From Bacteroidota bacterium (GTDB lineage: Bacteria; Bacteroidota; Ignavibacteria; UBA10030; UBA6906), in contig JAHBUR010000006.1 of the NCBI GenBank assembly GCA_019637975.1, positions 62,001 to 126,000 on the forward strand: a stretch of DNA of 64,000 bases, written 5' to 3'. The notes under the pieces are model-generated. The model was not told the origin of the DNA, made no database searches, and saw only the letters and a list, made by a program, of their open reading frames with translations. Shown piece by piece: positions 1 through 10,200 of the stretch. A program made the position numbers and the translations under genes. Numbering within the stretch: the first letter of the stretch is position 1; each line of letters begins with the position of its first letter.

Positions 1-2583
1 AGAACAGCTCCCGCCACCTCAACCGTTATGGGATTCATCACGCAACTCACCTTCCGCAACGACAAACTCCGGATTATGTGCGAAGCCGGGATGATTGAGT
101 ACAATGTTCCTACGAATACAAGTTCATTTGTAGATAGAAAAGAGATTGCAGACGGCACGCTCAGCTTGCGGCGCGTGCTTCATGATCCAAACGGGTACGT
201 TTGGTTCGGAACGAACAACGGACTTGTTCTCTGCGACTCAAGCTACAACACGCTTGTGCACGCAACGCACGAATCCGACAACAAACACTCCCTTACGAAC
301 AGCTTCGTTCTTTCCCTTTTTCAATCGAGAGAAGGGATTGTGTGGGTCGGTACGAGGGACGGACTGAACAGATTGGACGCCGTCAAAGGAAATTTCCAAA
401 CTCTCCGGCGTAAGACAAATTCCTCCAACACACTCAGTCACAGAACAGTGAGAAGGGCAATAGAGGATGCGAGAGGTATTCTCTGGATCGGAACAGTTGA
501 CGGACTCGATGCGTACGACAGAAGCCGAAACTCCTTCACGTCATTCAAGCATGAGCCTTCAAACACGAACACCATCAGTTCAAGCTACATCCTGCATCTC
601 TATGAAGACAGCAAACAGAACATCTGGGTCTCGACACGCGGCGGAGGGCTTAACCGCCTGTCATTCCCCAATGGAGATTTGACGCGTGTGGTCGTGAGGA
701 GATTTCCGGGTGGAGGGGCACAAGGATTACTTTCCGCTTCGGTGTATTGCGTGCTTGAAGATCGGAGCGGAACGATGTGGGTTGGAACGCAAGGGCACGG
801 TCTGGCGAAGTATGTTGCGGAACAGGAGAAGTTTATCCATTTCTCCAGCGCATCCGACGGCACAGGGCCGAGCCATTCGTATGTCTATTGCATGCTCGAA
901 GACAGGTTCGGCAACTTCTGGATTGGGACGCCAACCGGCGGCTTGAATCTGTTTGATCGCGAGAGCGGACGCTTCATCTATTTTCGAAATCATCCGGATA
1001 ATCCTCACAGCCTCAGCAACAACATCGTACTTTCTCTGCACGAAGCTGCGAACGGGTCGTTGTGGGTTGGAACCTCGGGCGGGCTGAACAAGCTCACGAT
1101 TCCACTGCGGCCGCATCTCTTTCGCCATTTTCAAGATTCGGCGGGATTTGAAACGGATTCCTTGTTTGTGGTGTACGGAAGGCATCACGGACTCCCGAAC
1201 GAAGTCATTTATGGAATTCTCGAAGATGGAAAGGGACAACTCTGGCTCAGCACGAACCGCGGTCTCGCCGTGTTCGATCCCCGCCTCACGAATCCCGTGA
1301 TCAAGCTGTACGATGCGAGCGATGGTTTGGCGGGAAACGAGTTCAACCAGGCCAGCTATTTCAAAAATGCGCGGGGAGAAATGTTCTTCGGCGGAACGGA
1401 CGGGCTGACCTATTTCCATCCCGATAGTATCCGCGGGAATACTTATGTTCCGCCTGTTGTGTTCACGGAATTTCGCTTGTTCAACAAACCCGTTTCCGTT
1501 TCGGCTAAGTCGCCGCTGCGTCAGGCGATTCACCGGACTGACGTTCTTGAATTGTCGTATGATGACTACGTCGCTTCGTTCGACTTTGCTGCGCTGAGCT
1601 TTGTCAATCCTGAAAAAAATAAATACTCGTACAAACTGGAAGGCTTTGACAAGGAGTGGAGTCCGGCGAGTACACAGCATTCAGCGACGTACACGAATCT
1701 TAGTCCCGGCGACTATGTTCTGCGGGTGAAAGCGTCGAACAGTGACGGCGTCTGGAATGAAGAAGGCGCTTCGCTGCGGCTTTCGATTGCGCCGCCCCTC
1801 TGGCTTCGCTGGTATGCATACATCGCTTATGTCGGGATGTTCGTTGCAGGAGTGATGATGTTCGTTCGATATCGTGTGCGTTCAGCGAGACGTGAAATGG
1901 AAACAGAGACGAAAATCGAGCGGGCGAAGTTGCAGGAGCGCGAGGATGTTCGACGGCAAAGTTCCGCCGATTTTCATGACGAGGCAGGACACAAACTCAC
2001 CAAGATTACGCTGTTCACGGAGCTTGCGAGAGGGGAAGCCGTGAATAATTCTTCTCTCAAAGAATATCTCGGCAGGATAGAAGAACAAACCAAGGAACTC
2101 TCCGCCGGGATGCGTGACTTCATCTGGGTACTCGATCCGGTGAAGGATTCCCTGTTCGAGACGGTGAGCAGATTGAAGGATTTCGGCAATGCGATGTTCG
2201 GATATACGGAGACATCGTTTGCCGTACACGGATTACGCGACATCATGAGCGCCATCCCTCTTTCGATGGAGAGCAGAAGGGCGTTGATGCTTATCTTCAA
2301 AGAAGCAATGAACAACTGCATGAAGTATGCGCGGGCAAAGAATGTTGTGCTGGAGGTCCGGCTTGACAATGACATGCTTGAGCTTTCGCTGCGGGATGAC
2401 GGTGCGGGATTCGATTGCAGCAAAGCATCGGGTGGATACGGTATGACGACAATGCGTGACCGTGCGCGGAAACTCGGAGCAGAATTCACCGTCACATCAT
2501 CCCCGGGAGAGGGAACAACGATTTCCCTTCACGCACCGCTTCATCTCTTTACAAAGGAGAAAGGAAGCAAACATGAGTCATGA
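1..2583 (+). CDS. Propeller/Y_Y_Y-domain sensor histidine kinase (5' partial)
   Basis: The reading frame is open to the first base, so the gene starts before the window; the first ATG at 28 lies inside a propeller repeat. The N-terminal two thirds carry repeated blades of the two-component regulator propeller type (recurring WVGT and WIGT with a G.L.. pattern), followed by a Y_Y_Y domain (YSYKLEGFDKEW), one transmembrane helix (LRWYAYIAYVGMFVAGVMMF) and a HisKA_3-like dimerisation box (DFHDEAGHKLTKI, with the phospho-His). A HATPase_c domain follows (N box KEAMNNCMKYA, G1 DDGAGFD, G2 GYGMTTMRDRA). The layout is that of a large periplasmic-sensing NarL-class kinase in the inner membrane. Its partner is almost certainly the LuxR-type regulator 120 bp downstream. 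The ligand is unknown. Confidence 0.93.
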   Translation, partial: RTAPATSTVMGFITQLTFRNDKLRIMCEAGMIEYNVPTNTSSFVDRKEIADGTLSLRRVLHDPNGYVWFGTNNGLVLCDSSYNTLVHATHESDNKHSLTNSFVLSLFQSREGIVWVGTRDGLNRLDAVKGNFQTLRRKTNSSNTLSHRTVRRAIEDARGILWIGTVDGLDAYDRSRNSFTSFKHEPSNTNTISSSYILHLYEDSKQNIWVSTRGGGLNRLSFPNGDLTRVVVRRFPGGGAQGLLSASVYCVLEDRSGTMWVGTQGHGLAKYVAEQEKFIHFSSASDGTGPSHSYVYCMLEDRFGNFWIGTPTGGLNLFDRESGRFIYFRNHPDNPHSLSNNIVLSLHEAANGSLWVGTSGGLNKLTIPLRPHLFRHFQDSAGFETDSLFVVYGRHHGLPNEVIYGILEDGKGQLWLSTNRGLAVFDPRLTNPVIKLYDASDGLAGNEFNQASYFKNARGEMFFGGTDGLTYFHPDSIRGNTYVPPVVFTEFRLFNKPVSVSAKSPLRQAIHRTDVLELSYDDYVASFDFAALSFVNPEKNKYSYKLEGFDKEWSPASTQHSATYTNLSPGDYVLRVKASNSDGVWNEEGASLRLSIAPPLWLRWYAYIAYVGMFVAGVMMFVRYRVRSARREMETETKIERAKLQEREDVRRQSSADFHDEAGHKLTKITLFTELARGEAVNNSSLKEYLGRIEEQTKELSAGMRDFIWVLDPVKDSLFETVSRLKDFGNAMFGYTETSFAVHGLRDIMSAIPLSMESRRALMLIFKEAMNNCMKYARAKNVVLEVRLDNDMLELSLRDDGAGFDCSKASGGYGMTTMRDRARKLGAEFTVTSSPGEGTTISLHAPLHLFTKEKGSKHES

Positions 2584-2645
2584 GTCAAACCCTCAGAAAC
2601 GCTCATGTCATGGATCGGCGTCATTGTTCACACTGCTATGAATGC

Positions 2646-2690
2646 CCCAAATGGGTAATTGATTCTCGCCGATATAGTTGACTACATTTG
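2646..2690 (+). promoter_or_regulatory. Bacteroidota-type promoter with CCCA-AA-TGGG dyad
   Basis: TTG (2659-2661) lies 21 bp before TACATTTG (2683-2690), which fits the TTG / TAnnTTTG promoter form of Bacteroidota. Immediately upstream, CCCAAATGGG (2646-2655) is a short dyad that runs into ATGGGTAATTG. The same ATGGGTAATTG and a TACATTT box recur with nearly the same spacing at 3349-3387. The promoter would drive the response regulator gene separately from the kinase gene. Confidence 0.5.
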
Positions 2691-2704
2691 ATTCCGGAGA
2701 AATG

Positions 2705-3334
2705 ATGGAAGAAAATAACATTACCGTAACTATCGTAGAAGATGATCCGGAAATCCGGCAGATGCTGAGCCTGATTATTGACCGGTCGCCCGGGTTCTCG
2801 TGCAAACATGCATTCGGGGACTGCGAGGGCGCGATCGAGCCGGTGATGCGCAACAGACCCGATGTTGTGCTGATGGACATCGGCTTGCCCCGGATGTCCG
2901 GCATTGAGGCGGTGAGATTGCTGAAGGAATCCATGCCCGACACCGATTTCATTATGCTGACGATTCAGGATGACGACAATTCGGTGTTTGACTCATTATG
3001 TGCGGGGGCAACGGGCTATCTGCTGAAAGATACGCCCCCTGCCGAGCTTCTCCAATCCATCAGGGAGGTTCGAAACGGAGGCGCTCCAATGACGCCGAGT
3101 ATTGCCCGGAGAATTGCCGGCTCATTCCGCCGTTCGGTGGAATCACCCCTCTCGTCCCGCGAAACTGAAGTCCTGCAAAAGCTCTGCAACGGCGACAACT
3201 ACAAGACGATTGCGGATTCCCTCTTCATCTCCGGCAATACCGTTCGTGCCCACATCAAATCCATCTACCGGAAGCTTCACGTTACTTCCCGCGCACAAGC
3301 CGTAAGTACCGCCCTCCGCGACAAGCTCGTCTGA
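2705..3334 (+). CDS. NarL/FixJ-family response regulator
   Basis: The 209-residue protein has an N-terminal receiver domain (acidic pair VEDD, phospho-acceptor Asp about residue 58 in LMDIGLP, conserved Lys in LLKDT) and a C-terminal LuxR/GerE helix-turn-helix (LSSRETEVLQKLCNG ... TVRAHIKSIYRKL). It is the expected output partner of the upstream HisKA_3-type kinase. The ATG at 2705 was chosen because GGAGA (2696-2700) sits 4 nt before it; the ATG at 2702 is too close. A TTG start at 2678 would lie inside the promoter region. The shared promoter motif before this gene and before the next secreted-protein gene suggests autoregulation and a local target (inference). Confidence 0.93.
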   Translation: MEENNITVTIVEDDPEIRQMLSLIIDRSPGFSCKHAFGDCEGAIEPVMRNRPDVVLMDIGLPRMSGIEAVRLLKESMPDTDFIMLTIQDDDNSVFDSLCAGATGYLLKDTPPAELLQSIREVRNGGAPMTPSIARRIAGSFRRSVESPLSSRETEVLQKLCNGDNYKTIADSLFISGNTVRAHIKSIYRKLHVTSRAQAVSTALRDKLV

Positions 3335-3347
3335 CAAGAACTACTCA

Positions 3348-3387
3348 TATGGGTAATTGTCTGCGTTGAGATTGCGCAGTACATTTA
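3348..3387 (+). promoter_or_regulatory. Second copy of the ATGGGTAATTG promoter
   Basis: ATGGGTAATTG (3349-3359) is followed after 20 bp by TACATTTA (3380-3387), a near copy of the promoter before the response regulator gene. The flank CTCATATGGG keeps part of the CCCA-TGGG dyad. It lies about 60 bp ahead of the T9SS-exported protein gene at 3445. Confidence 0.5.
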
Positions 3388-3444
3388 TTCCACATCGGAA
3401 GTCCGTTCTTCGACACATCAACAACATTCTTTCGGAAGGGATAT

Positions 3445-4833
3445 ATGAGAAAGCAGCTACTCCTCGGTCTTGTGGTTTTCAGCCATGTCTCCGCGCTATC
3501 CCAGGTTCCCAATGAGAGCTTCGAGAATTGGGTTGGAACCGAACCGGTTGCCTGGACAACGAACAACGTTCCGGCAATCTCGGTATTTCCGATCACGCCA
3601 TCTTCCACCAGTCATCACGGTATGCTTGCCATGAAGGGAGAAGTGGTTGATTTCATGAGCGCGGCAATTCCCCCGGTCGTCTACACGAACACGCAGCCAC
3701 TCGGATTCCCTATTGACAAGAAGTTCCAGTGCCTGTACGGATATTTTCAGTATTCGCCTGTCGGGGGTGATGCCCTGAAGATCTCCGTAGGGATGACAAG
3801 AAACGGAGCCGCCGTTGGGGGAGGGGAACTTGTGATTGTCAATCCGCAAAACACATGGCAGGAGTTTGTTGTTGATATCAACTACATCTCCAACGACACC
3901 TCTTCCGTACCCGATCACTGCATGATCAATATTACGATCACAAACATCCCCGTTACACACGCAGGGTCGGCGTTTCTGCTTGACGCTCTTGCATTCTGCG
4001 GCGAGCAACTCTTTACTTCGTTTTCGACGTTCGGGTCGCATACTGTCATCTCGCAGAATTTTCTTGACCTCAGCGCGACAGCAGAAGGGGCGGATGATTT
4101 CGTCGTCCCGGCGGGAAGCCGCTGGACGTTGCAGGCGGTCGAGATACTTGGATCCTATACCCGGGGCGGGCAGGGATTCCAATCGGCAACAGTCAACGTG
4201 CGTGCCGACGACAACAACAAGCCGGGCCCGGTGATCTTCTCGGACACGACATTCATCAATCGCGGGCCGAACTTCTTCATCATTCTCAGGGATACGGTCG
4301 GGTTCGGTCCGGGACGGTATTGGTTGAACTTCGTCGTCAACATGCCGCGCGGCCCGGACACTTCATACTTCGGATGGGCGACAAGTGCGTCACAAGCGGG
4401 CGCACCATTCCACTGGCGCGATCCAAACAATATCCTCGGATTCAATGTGCCTGCCTGGGCTCCGGGTAATCAGAATGGTGTAGGCGGTGGCGATCCCGAT
4501 CTTGTGTTTGAACTGTTGGGATACCAGCCGGGAACCACAGGCGTCGTTCGAACAGATGCGGGGTTGCCCGATGGATTTGCCCTTGGGCAGAACTATCCCA
4601 ATCCGTTCAACCCGTCAACCAGAATAGTGTTTACCGTTCCGCAACAATCGCTGGTGACCCTGCGAGTGCACAATCTACTCGGTCAAATCGTGGCGACGCC
4701 GGTTCACGAAGAGTTGTCCCCGGGCGAGTATGCAGTCAACTGGAATGCCTCCGGGTTGTCAAGCGGCACGTATTTCTACTCGTTGACTGACGGGCAACGA
4801 ATGCTGACCCGAAGAATGATACTTCTCAAATGA
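3445..4833 (+). CDS. Secreted protein with T9SS type A sorting domain
   Basis: The 462-residue product begins with a signal peptide (cleavage probably after SALS, before QVPNESFENW). It ends in a T9SS C-terminal domain (NYPNPFNPSTRIVF ... LRVHNLLGQIV ... SGTYFYSLTDG ... RRMILLK), so it should cross the outer membrane and be processed at the cell surface. The first ~190 residues form a domain shared with the next gene (QVPNxSFExW ... AWTTNN), resembling carbohydrate-binding-like N-terminal modules of Bacteroidota. A second beta-sandwich-like region follows (about 195-360). No catalytic motif is visible. The start has GGAAGGG about 6 nt upstream. It probably belongs to the output of the adjacent two-component system. 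Confidence 0.88.
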   Translation: MRKQLLLGLVVFSHVSALSQVPNESFENWVGTEPVAWTTNNVPAISVFPITPSSTSHHGMLAMKGEVVDFMSAAIPPVVYTNTQPLGFPIDKKFQCLYGYFQYSPVGGDALKISVGMTRNGAAVGGGELVIVNPQNTWQEFVVDINYISNDTSSVPDHCMINITITNIPVTHAGSAFLLDALAFCGEQLFTSFSTFGSHTVISQNFLDLSATAEGADDFVVPAGSRWTLQAVEILGSYTRGGQGFQSATVNVRADDNNKPGPVIFSDTTFINRGPNFFIILRDTVGFGPGRYWLNFVVNMPRGPDTSYFGWATSASQAGAPFHWRDPNNILGFNVPAWAPGNQNGVGGGDPDLVFELLGYQPGTTGVVRTDAGLPDGFALGQNYPNPFNPSTRIVFTVPQQSLVTLRVHNLLGQIVATPVHEELSPGEYAVNWNASGLSSGTYFYSLTDGQRMLTRRMILLK

Positions 4834-4859
4834 TAGTACAAACAGAAAGGAGATAGACA

Positions 4860-5741
4860 ATGTTACTTCGCTATTCACTCGCGGCCGTCCTCATCCTTGT
4901 GTGCTGGTATTCCGGCAGCGGTCAAGTTCCCAATGCCAGTTTCGAGAGTTGGAGCAGCGGGAATCCCGTGGATTGGTTCACGACGAACACCGGGTTCACC
5001 AACAACATCACTCAGTCTTCGATCGCTTACTCAGGTTCGTCCTCGGCGAAAGGTGAGATTGTCTCATTCTCCGGCGTACCTTTCATTCCGGGCCTTACCG
5101 CAGGGGGGGTGACGCAGCGTGTTCCCATTTCTCAAAATTACTCCGCGGTGACATGCTACTTTCAGTTTTTTCCCAACGTTCCCACCTTGACGATGAGCCT
5201 GTACATCGCAGTCAACTTCTTTGATGCACAAAGCAACATGACGGCGCAGGGAAGCCTTCTTGGCCCGTTCGGCACTACCTCGACGTGGCAACAACTCACC
5301 GTGCCGATGAACTACAGCGGCGGAAGCGGCCAACCCTCCACCTCTGCAAATATTCAGTTCACGATCAGCGGAACAGGAAACCCCACTCCGTCCGACATGA
5401 TTGGATCGTACTTCCTGTTGGATAGTGTTGGATTGGTTCTGCCCACTGGCGTAAGAGAACAGCCCGGTGAAATCCCGGCCGAGTTTTCATTGGAGCAGAA
5501 CTATCCCAACCCGTTCAATCCTTCAACCAACATCCGGTTTCAGATTCCGGAGGGGTCGGCAGTGAAGTTAACGGTTCATAACGTGTTGGGTGAGGAAGTG
5601 GCGACCTTGGTGAATGAAGCGCTGAATGCCGGCAGCTATGTCGCCGACTGGAATGCCACGGGAATGCCGAGCGGCGTGTATTTTTACACACTCAACACCA
5701 ACGGCAGAGTGTTGACGAAGAAAATGATGTTGACGAAATGA
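4860..5741 (+). CDS. Secreted protein with T9SS type A sorting domain, paralogue of the preceding gene
   Basis: The 293-residue protein has a signal peptide, then a QVPNASFESWSSGNPVDW module matching the N-terminus of its upstream neighbour. It closes with a T9SS sorting domain (NYPNPFNPSTNIRFQIP ... VHNVLGEEVATLV ... SGVYFYTL ... KKMMLTK). It lacks the middle domain of the 462-residue paralogue, so the pair probably arose by tandem duplication followed by loss or gain of that domain. A strong AAAGGAGA ribosome site precedes the ATG. The spacing of 26 bp suggests co-transcription. Confidence 0.87.
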   Translation: MLLRYSLAAVLILVCWYSGSGQVPNASFESWSSGNPVDWFTTNTGFTNNITQSSIAYSGSSSAKGEIVSFSGVPFIPGLTAGGVTQRVPISQNYSAVTCYFQFFPNVPTLTMSLYIAVNFFDAQSNMTAQGSLLGPFGTTSTWQQLTVPMNYSGGSGQPSTSANIQFTISGTGNPTPSDMIGSYFLLDSVGLVLPTGVREQPGEIPAEFSLEQNYPNPFNPSTNIRFQIPEGSAVKLTVHNVLGEEVATLVNEALNAGSYVADWNATGMPSGVYFYTLNTNGRVLTKKMMLTK

Positions 5742-5764
5742 CTTTCCACAAACCGGGAATACGC

Positions 5765-6739
5765 ATGAACCGTTTAGCATTGATTCCGCTTCTTGCTGCA
5801 TTAAGCTGTGTAGCCTTCGCGCAAACCGACGTAACGGGAAGTGCGGACCATCCACTTGTGACGCGCTATCCCGGCTCGACAATCGGATACTATGAACAGC
5901 AGAACTTTGTGGAGTATTCGATTGCCACCGGTCCGGTCGTATCATACAAGACCATCAAGGACTGGAAGAAGGTGGAAGGGAAGTTGACGCGCATCTATTA
6001 CATAGTGAAGGGTACGCAAACGTTGAATGAGGTCTATGGAAACTATGCTAACGCTTTCAGGAAGTCCGGTTTCAAGGAACTTGCCCGCGGGATCAAGCCC
6101 ACAAGTGGTGCTTCAAATGAAATCGGCAGCAACATTTGGCTCGGCACGTTCTACGACAAGAACCCTTTTCCGACCGGGAAGAACATTCTTCTTCTTGCCG
6201 GTTCTTCAACATCGGCTGGCTCGTGCTATTGGGCGGGTGAGTTGACGACTGAAAAAGGAACGGTGTTTGCCGTTCTTGGCGGACATCAATACAGCGCCGA
6301 TCAGAAGGTGTTTCTTCTTGACATCGTCGAACAATCTTCGATGGAGGATGATCTCATCACCGTCAACGCCGATGCGATTCTCAAAGGCATCAGGGCGACG
6401 GGCAAGTTTATCATCTACGGCATCTACTTCGATTTCGACAAGGCAGATGTGAAACCCGAATCGGAACCGACACTCACAGAAATCAGTAAGGTGTTGAAAA
6501 GCGATCCGTCACTCAGTCTTTACGTTGTCGGCCACACGGATATGAAGGGGAAACTCGAATACAATGTCGATCTCTCGAAGAGACGGGCTTCGGCTGTCGT
6601 GAAGGAGCTGATGACGAAGTACGGTATTGCATCAAACCGGCTGACACCCGACGGCGTGGGTCCGCTCGCACCGGTTGCCACCAACGAAACAGAAGAGGGG
6701 AGAAAGAAGAACAGAAGAGTGGAATTGGTAGCGAAGTAG
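5765..6739 (+). CDS. OmpA-family outer-membrane/peptidoglycan-binding protein
   Basis: The C-terminal ~110 residues form an OmpA/MotB-like peptidoglycan-binding domain (IYFDFDKADVKPES, VVGHTD, NVDLSKRRA, RKKNRRVEL). The N-terminal part (~190 residues) follows a signal peptide (MNRLALIPLLAAL ... AFA before QTD) and has no family I can name; it may be a DUF4892-like region. An upstream in-frame ATG at 5738 overlaps the preceding stop codon, but the signal peptide begins at the ATG at 5765, so that start is used. It is predicted periplasmic or outer-membrane and tethered to peptidoglycan. It is probably the last gene of the 3445-6739 transcription unit, since a hairpin follows. Confidence 0.87.
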   Translation: MNRLALIPLLAALSCVAFAQTDVTGSADHPLVTRYPGSTIGYYEQQNFVEYSIATGPVVSYKTIKDWKKVEGKLTRIYYIVKGTQTLNEVYGNYANAFRKSGFKELARGIKPTSGASNEIGSNIWLGTFYDKNPFPTGKNILLLAGSSTSAGSCYWAGELTTEKGTVFAVLGGHQYSADQKVFLLDIVEQSSMEDDLITVNADAILKGIRATGKFIIYGIYFDFDKADVKPESEPTLTEISKVLKSDPSLSLYVVGHTDMKGKLEYNVDLSKRRASAVVKELMTKYGIASNRLTPDGVGPLAPVATNETEEGRKKNRRVELVAK

Positions 6740-6748
6740 TTGCAACGA

Positions 6749-6774
6749 AAAGGCGGCTCGCATAGGTCGCCTTT
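6749..6774 (+). terminator. Hairpin between convergent genes
   Basis: AAAGGCG (6749-6755) pairs with CGCCTTT (6768-6774) around a 12-nt loop, just after the OmpA-like gene and before the converging response regulator gene. The T run is short, so termination strength is uncertain. Confidence 0.5.
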
Positions 6775-6796
6775 GTAGTGTCACTTCAAAACCCCG

Positions 6797-7207
6797 TTAC
6801 CGTTTTTCTCGCAGTACTGCTTTTACAGAACTCAATAAATACTCCGCATCGAAGGGCGTGGGTATGTAATCACTCGCCCCCCGCTTCATAGCCTTGATTG
6901 CGGCAGACAGTCCTTCGATTCCGGTTATCATAATGACGCGTGTACGCATTTGCCGGTCGCGGATGAATTGCAGAACCTCGAGTCCCGACTTGCCGGGCAG
7001 CGCAACATCAAGTATTGCAAGGTCAAACCGTTCCTTCGACAGCCGGGCAATGGCATCGAGTCCGTTGCCCAGCACTTCGACACTATAGCCGGCACGGGCG
7101 AGTTCGGATTCAACAACCATTCTCAGTCCCTGCTCATCTTCAACCAGCAGAATCCGCCTTGAACTTTCCGTTGCGCCGCTGCGTCCTTTTTGAAGTTCCT
7201 GTTGCAT
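6797..7207 (-). CDS. Receiver-only response regulator
   Basis: The 136-residue protein is a single CheY-like receiver domain. It has the acidic pocket (LVEDE), the phospho-acceptor Asp in LAILDVALP, the Thr in IMITG and the conserved switch position in IPTPFDAEYL. The usual KPF lysine is replaced (TPF), which may weaken or alter phosphorylation-dependent switching. No output domain is attached. It is convergent with the OmpA-like gene and divergent from the large lamin-tail protein gene. The kinase partner is not evident nearby. Confidence 0.85.
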   Translation of the reverse strand: MQQELQKGRSGATESSRRILLVEDEQGLRMVVESELARAGYSVEVLGNGLDAIARLSKERFDLAILDVALPGKSGLEVLQFIRDRQMRTRVIMITGIEGLSAAIKAMKRGASDYIPTPFDAEYLLSSVKAVLREKR

Positions 7208-7292
7208 GTTTCAGATGAATTTGTAAATTACAGCCATCCTCCCGAACAAAATTGTCATTCTTCGGGCCCGTTCGTTCCAATATGCTGATGCC

Positions 7293-10200
7293 ATGCGACA
7301 ACGACTCTTGGTTGTATTGACCGTTGCCGTGGTGACTCTGGGGGAATTCGCCACCCGCTCTCCTGCACAGATTTCCGCATTTCCATACGTGCAGAACTTT
7401 GATTCTGTTCAAACGCCGTCTCTGCCGACGGGGTGGAGTTCGACACAGAACAGGACTCCGGGGACGAATGACTTTCTAACCGTCTCATCGAATCCCACAA
7501 ATTCGCCGCCCAATGCGGTACAGTCGGGCAACAGCACTTCTGTGGAACAATCCTTTGTGTCGCCGCTTTTCAATTTTGCCGGTTTATTGCCGCAGTCGAT
7601 GGGATTCTATGTCCGTCGAACCGGCGCTCATATGGCTGTCATGTTGGTTGAGGCTTCAATTGACAGCGGAGTGACGTATTCCATTTCGCTCAGTGATTCT
7701 CTCCGGAATCCAGGCAACACGAACTATATTCCCATACTCCTGGACCTGCCTGTTCAACTCGCAGCACATTCAGCCGTGAGGTTTCGCTGGAGGATTTTAC
7801 CGGCAGCGGGAGCAGCAACTGTAACACTTCGAATTGATGATGTTACGATCAATGCGAGAACCCCCGATGATCTTCACCTTTCCGCTGTGCGGTTCGTCCC
7901 ACAATTTCCTGTTGAAGGTGATTCTGTTATCGCCTCTGCAAAGATAATAAATGTCGGACAAGAAAGCGCACAAAATTTTTCTGCTGAGTTCTACATCGAT
8001 GCCAACAACGATTCTATACCGCAGCCGTCGGAACTGCGGGCCACGGTGCTGAGTACCTCAGTACTCGCCGTGTCGGATTCAATTGACCTGAATGCCAACC
8101 TCGGAGTGTTTGCTGCCGGTTCGCATGTCGTGATCGTCAAGGTTGTCTATCCCCCCGATCAAAATCTCTCCAACAATCAGCGCATCGGAATCTTAAACGT
8201 CGGATACCCTGTTCGCAGCGTTGTCATCAATGAGATCATGTACGCTCCGACGAGTCCCGAGCCGGAGTGGGTTGAACTGATGAACACAAGGGCCGATTCT
8301 GTCAGTCTGAAAAACTGGATGGTTGCCGACAGTAGCAGGGTCTTCAGGCTTATTGCTTCGCAAGATGTGAAGATTGCGCCCGGTGGATTTGCTGTCCTGA
8401 CAGGCAATCCTGCTTCGTTCATCACCATTCATCCAAATATCCTCGCTCCGATTGTCGGTGTTACAGGTTTCCCGTCGTTGAATAATGGGGGAGATGCAGT
8501 CATGCTGTACGACAATCGGGGTTTTGCGATGGACAGCGTCCGATACACGCCGGCGTGGGGAGGAAGCACAGAGAGGAGCCGCTCGCTTGAGCGTATCGAT
8601 CCGCTTGGTCCGTCAACCTCACCCAATCGAGCGGGCGGCAGCCAGAGTGCAGGCAGAAGTACTCCCGGCGAACGTAACTCTGTAAGTCGTAAAGACAGGG
8701 ATTTGGCGGCCGATTCGCTGTGGACGATTCCGATGCAGCCGCTCGTTGGTAATGCTGTTCATGTCGCTGTCAGAATACAAAACATCGGTCGCGAAACGGT
8801 TCCTGCCTTTTCCGTGAGCCTGTTTGAAGACGCGAACGCCGATTCAATTCCGCAGCCCGGCGAACTGGTGAGTACTCTGATGCACTCCGCGCCGTTGGCT
8901 CCGCTTTACTCGGCGCTGGTTCAGTTCTCGCTGGGTATAGTTCTGGCCGACAAATTCCTGATTGCTCGTATTGATTACGCCGCTGACGAAGATACTTCCA
9001 ACAATATCATATTCGGAAAGATCCTGCCCGGCTATCCAACCGGTTCGGTACGCATAAACGAAATCATGTATGTTCCGACGGGTACCGAGCCTGAATGGAT
9101 TGAGTTGTTCAACACCCGGCCCGATTCCATCAATCTCAAAGGATGGCTGGTATCCGATAATATAGTGACGAGCAAGCGCGTGATTACGGAACACAATGTT
9201 ATGTTGTTCCCAAACAACTATGTGGTGCTTGCCAGGGATTCAGCGGCGTTGCTCGATATTCATCCGGGCATTCCTGTGCGTGTTGTTCATGTCGCCAGTC
9301 TCCCGACACTCAACAATTCGGGCGACGCTGTTATTGTGTATGATAACCGCACCGTAATGATGGATAGTGTTGCTTATCTCTCCGCGTGGGGAGGAAGCAA
9401 CGGCACATCGTTGGAACGTATCGATCCGCTCGGTTCGTCGACTGCCCAGACAAATTGGGGATCTTCACGGAATCCTGCGCGCAGCACACCCGGGTTTCGC
9501 AATTCGCTTGCGCGAAAAGACCATGACCTTGCGCTTGATTCGGTGCGAACAACTCCGCCGCTGCCGCTCGCGGGTGATACCCTTTCGATTTTTGCCCCCG
9601 TGAGAAACCCCGGGCACGAGACAGCCCAAGCGTTTTCGATTCATCTCTACAAAGATGAGAATGCCGATTCGTTGGGCCAACCCGACGAACTGCTTTCCAC
9701 TGTTGTCCGATCTTTTCCGCTTCCACCTCTTGATTCTACGTTGGTAGTCTTCGCTGTCGAAAGCATACCGGCGGGAAACCACCTATTCATCGTTCGGTTG
9801 GAGTTTGCATCTGACGAAGATACTTCAAACAACACTCGCTACATGAGACGTATAGTAGGATATCCTGCCGGTGCCGTGCGCATCAATGAAATCATGTATG
9901 CTCCGTCGAGCGGCGTTCCGGAGTGGATCGAATTGGTGAGCACACGGTCGGATACGATTGATATCGGCAAGTGGTTCCTGGGCAACCGTTCGAGTACATC
10001 CCGATACGAAATCTCTCCAACATCGCTTTTCCTTCTACCTGATGAATATCTTGTCGTGTCGAAAGATACGGCCCTGTTCCGTGCAGCGTATCCGTCAGCC
10101 GGGCAAAGGATCGTTCAAACATCATCGCTTCCGACATTCTTGTGGAACAATTCGGGCGATGCGGTGGTATTGGCAGACAGCCGGAAGATAATAATGGACT

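Noticed and set aside
727-1680. 317-residue minus-strand frame inside the histidine kinase gene
   Set aside because: It runs antisense to well-conserved propeller and Y_Y_Y sequence, has no recognisable domain and no ribosome site.
2678-2704. TTG start for the response regulator gene at 2678
   Set aside because: It lies between and inside the promoter boxes, and has no ribosome site. The ATG at 2705 has GGAGA at proper distance and starts the receiver domain.
3496-4182. 228-residue minus-strand frame
   Set aside because: Antisense to the T9SS protein gene. The composition is that of a mirrored reading frame, and no motif is present.
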